Of a DNA stretch of 64,000 bases, positions 62,860-64,000 are shown piece after piece. A model generated the notes under the pieces. That model did not search any database. It saw only the letters and a program-made list of their open reading frames with translations, and was not told the origin of the DNA. This DNA is from Owenia fusiformis (Eukaryota > Annelida > Polychaeta > Sabellida > Oweniidae). Each line of letters begins with the position of its first letter. Positions within the stretch are counted from its first letter, which is position 1. The position numbers and the translations under genes are program-made. The DNA is taken from contig CAIIXF020000004.1 in NCBI GenBank assembly GCA_903813345.2, positions 12,052,196-12,116,195 of the forward strand. The letters run 5' to 3'.

Positions 62860-64000
62860 TCACGTCACAAATTAAACGAATTTGTTGAGACCACAACGTC
62901 TTTGTCACGTTCCTTTTCATATACACGTTTAAAACCCGTTTCGTCAACGTCAAAATTAACCGTTTCGACAACGTTGCAAATAAACCAATTTCGTGAGGAC
63001 ACAGCGTCGTTTTGTCACGTTTCCTGCACTTACAAATATTTTTTTTACATTTCAATTGAAAACACGTTTCGACAACGTTGAAATTAACCGTTTGCACTAC
63101 GTTGAAAATGAACCATTTTGGTCAGAAAATGACGTCTTTGTAACGTGTTTTACAATTACAAATATTTTTCACATTCAAACCATGTTTTGACAACGTTACA
63201 ATTAGCCATTTTCACTACGTTGCAAATGAACCAATTTGGTGGGAAAACAAGGACTTTGTAACGTTTCCTAGACTTACAATTATCTTTCACATTTAAAACA
63301 CGTTACGACAACGTCAAATTTTACTGTTTATATTACGTAGCAAATGAAACAATTCGGTGAGAAATGCAACGTCTTTGTAACGTTTTCTACACTTACAAAT
63401 ATCTTTCACATTTAAAACACGTTACGACAACGTCAAATTTTACCGTGTACATTACGTAGCAAATGTACCAAATTTGGTGAGAACACAACGTCTTTGTAAC
63501 GTTTTTTACACTTACAAATATCTTTCACATTTAGAACACGTTACGACAATATCAAATTTTACCGTTTATATAACGTAGCAAATGAAACAATTTGGTGAGA
63601 AGTGCAACGTCTTTGTAACGTTTTCTACACTTACAAATATCTTTCACATTTAAAACACGTTACGACAAAGTCAAATTTTACCGTTTACATTACGTAGCAA
63701 ATGTACCAAATTTGGTGAGAACACAACGTCTTTGTAACGTTTTTTACACTTACAAATATCTTTCACATTTAGAACACGTAACGACAACATCAAATTTTAC
63801 CGTTTATATTACGTAGCAAATGAAACAATTTGGTGAGAAGTGCAACGTCTTTGTAACGTTTTCTACACTTACAAATATCTTTCACATTTAAAACACGTTA
63901 CGACAACGTCAAATTTTACCGTTTACATTACGTAGCAAATGTACCAAATTTGGTGAGAACACAACGTCTTTGTAACGTTTTCTACACTTACAAATATCTT
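62860..64000. repeat. 119-bp tandem array with alternating dimers, runs off the window
   Basis: GTCTTTGTAA recurs at 63371, 63490, 63609, 63728, 63847 and 63966, exactly 119 bp apart. From 63360 on, two versions alternate: one with GTTTATATTACGTAGCAAAT then GAAACAATTTGG, the other with TTACATTACGTAGCAAATGT then ACCAAATTTGG. The period is thus 238 bp. Older, less regular units start near 62860. Like the satellite at 53606 it is rich in AACGT. Open frames in it are by-products. Confidence 0.93.

Noticed and set aside
62818-63190. Overlapping frames of 65-87 codons on both strands near the window end
   Set aside because: They lie in early units of the 119-bp array and have no protein features.
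1-64000. CRISPR array, bacterial operon, phage or plasmid features
   Set aside because: Tandem arrays here have no short direct repeats with unique spacers, and the genes are spliced. The DNA is eukaryotic nuclear.

Overview
This is animal nuclear DNA, AT-rich and packed with repeats. The genes have many small exons with GT-AG introns, and the intergenic and intronic space is full of short inverted-repeat transposons, mariner and LINE remnants and minisatellites. A marine invertebrate is the best guess, because proteinase K-like subtilases, SLC23 carriers and this repeat mix sit together in such genomes. The phylum cannot be fixed from the sequence alone.

Three spliced genes could be rebuilt by hand with consistent splice phases. 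(1) A secreted proteinase K-like subtilase on the + strand, 10018-36051, 16 exons, 399 residues. The Asp/His/Ser triad and the oxyanion Asn are present, but several flanking motif residues are unusual. (2) A nucleobase/ascorbate-type (SLC23) membrane transporter on the + strand, 36541-42416, 11 exons, about 653 residues. Two family-signature residues are changed. (3) A small secreted 12-cysteine glycoprotein on the - strand, 50651-45794, 5 exons, 191 residues, that I cannot assign to a family.

Layout: 1-1.2 kb is a broken LINE fragment. 1.27-5.6 kb is a tandem array rich in AGGTCA, split by a 2.2-kb 5'-truncated LINE that still has a long open reverse transcriptase frame and a 10-bp target duplication. 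6-9.9 kb has no recognisable gene. 10-36 kb is the subtilase, whose introns hold nested transposons, two mariner-type relics or derivatives, a DDE transposase fragment, several long palindromes and small tandem repeats. 36.5-42.4 kb is the SLC23 gene. 42.4-45.7 kb holds repeats. 45.8-50.7 kb is the cysteine-rich gene, with a 1.8-kb minisatellite element in intron 2 and a MITE in intron 1. 52.6-53.6 kb is one long ORF with a coiled coil, followed at once by a 190-bp satellite arranged as alternating dimers (to 56.2 kb). 56.5-59 kb holds a MITE and an internally rearranged mariner. 59-62.9 kb has duplicated exon-like blocks and a large palindrome. From 62.9 kb to the window end runs a second, 119-bp, dimer-structured array.

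The genes show no shared pathway: a secreted protease, a solute carrier and a secreted cysteine-rich protein. I found no operon-like or defence system. The most notable items are the variant subtilase and transporter, the unassigned secreted protein, a CACTG-ended element with a 5-bp target duplication, and the two higher-order satellite arrays. All exon models come from reading splice sites, phase and family motifs by eye, with no alignment or transcript evidence.
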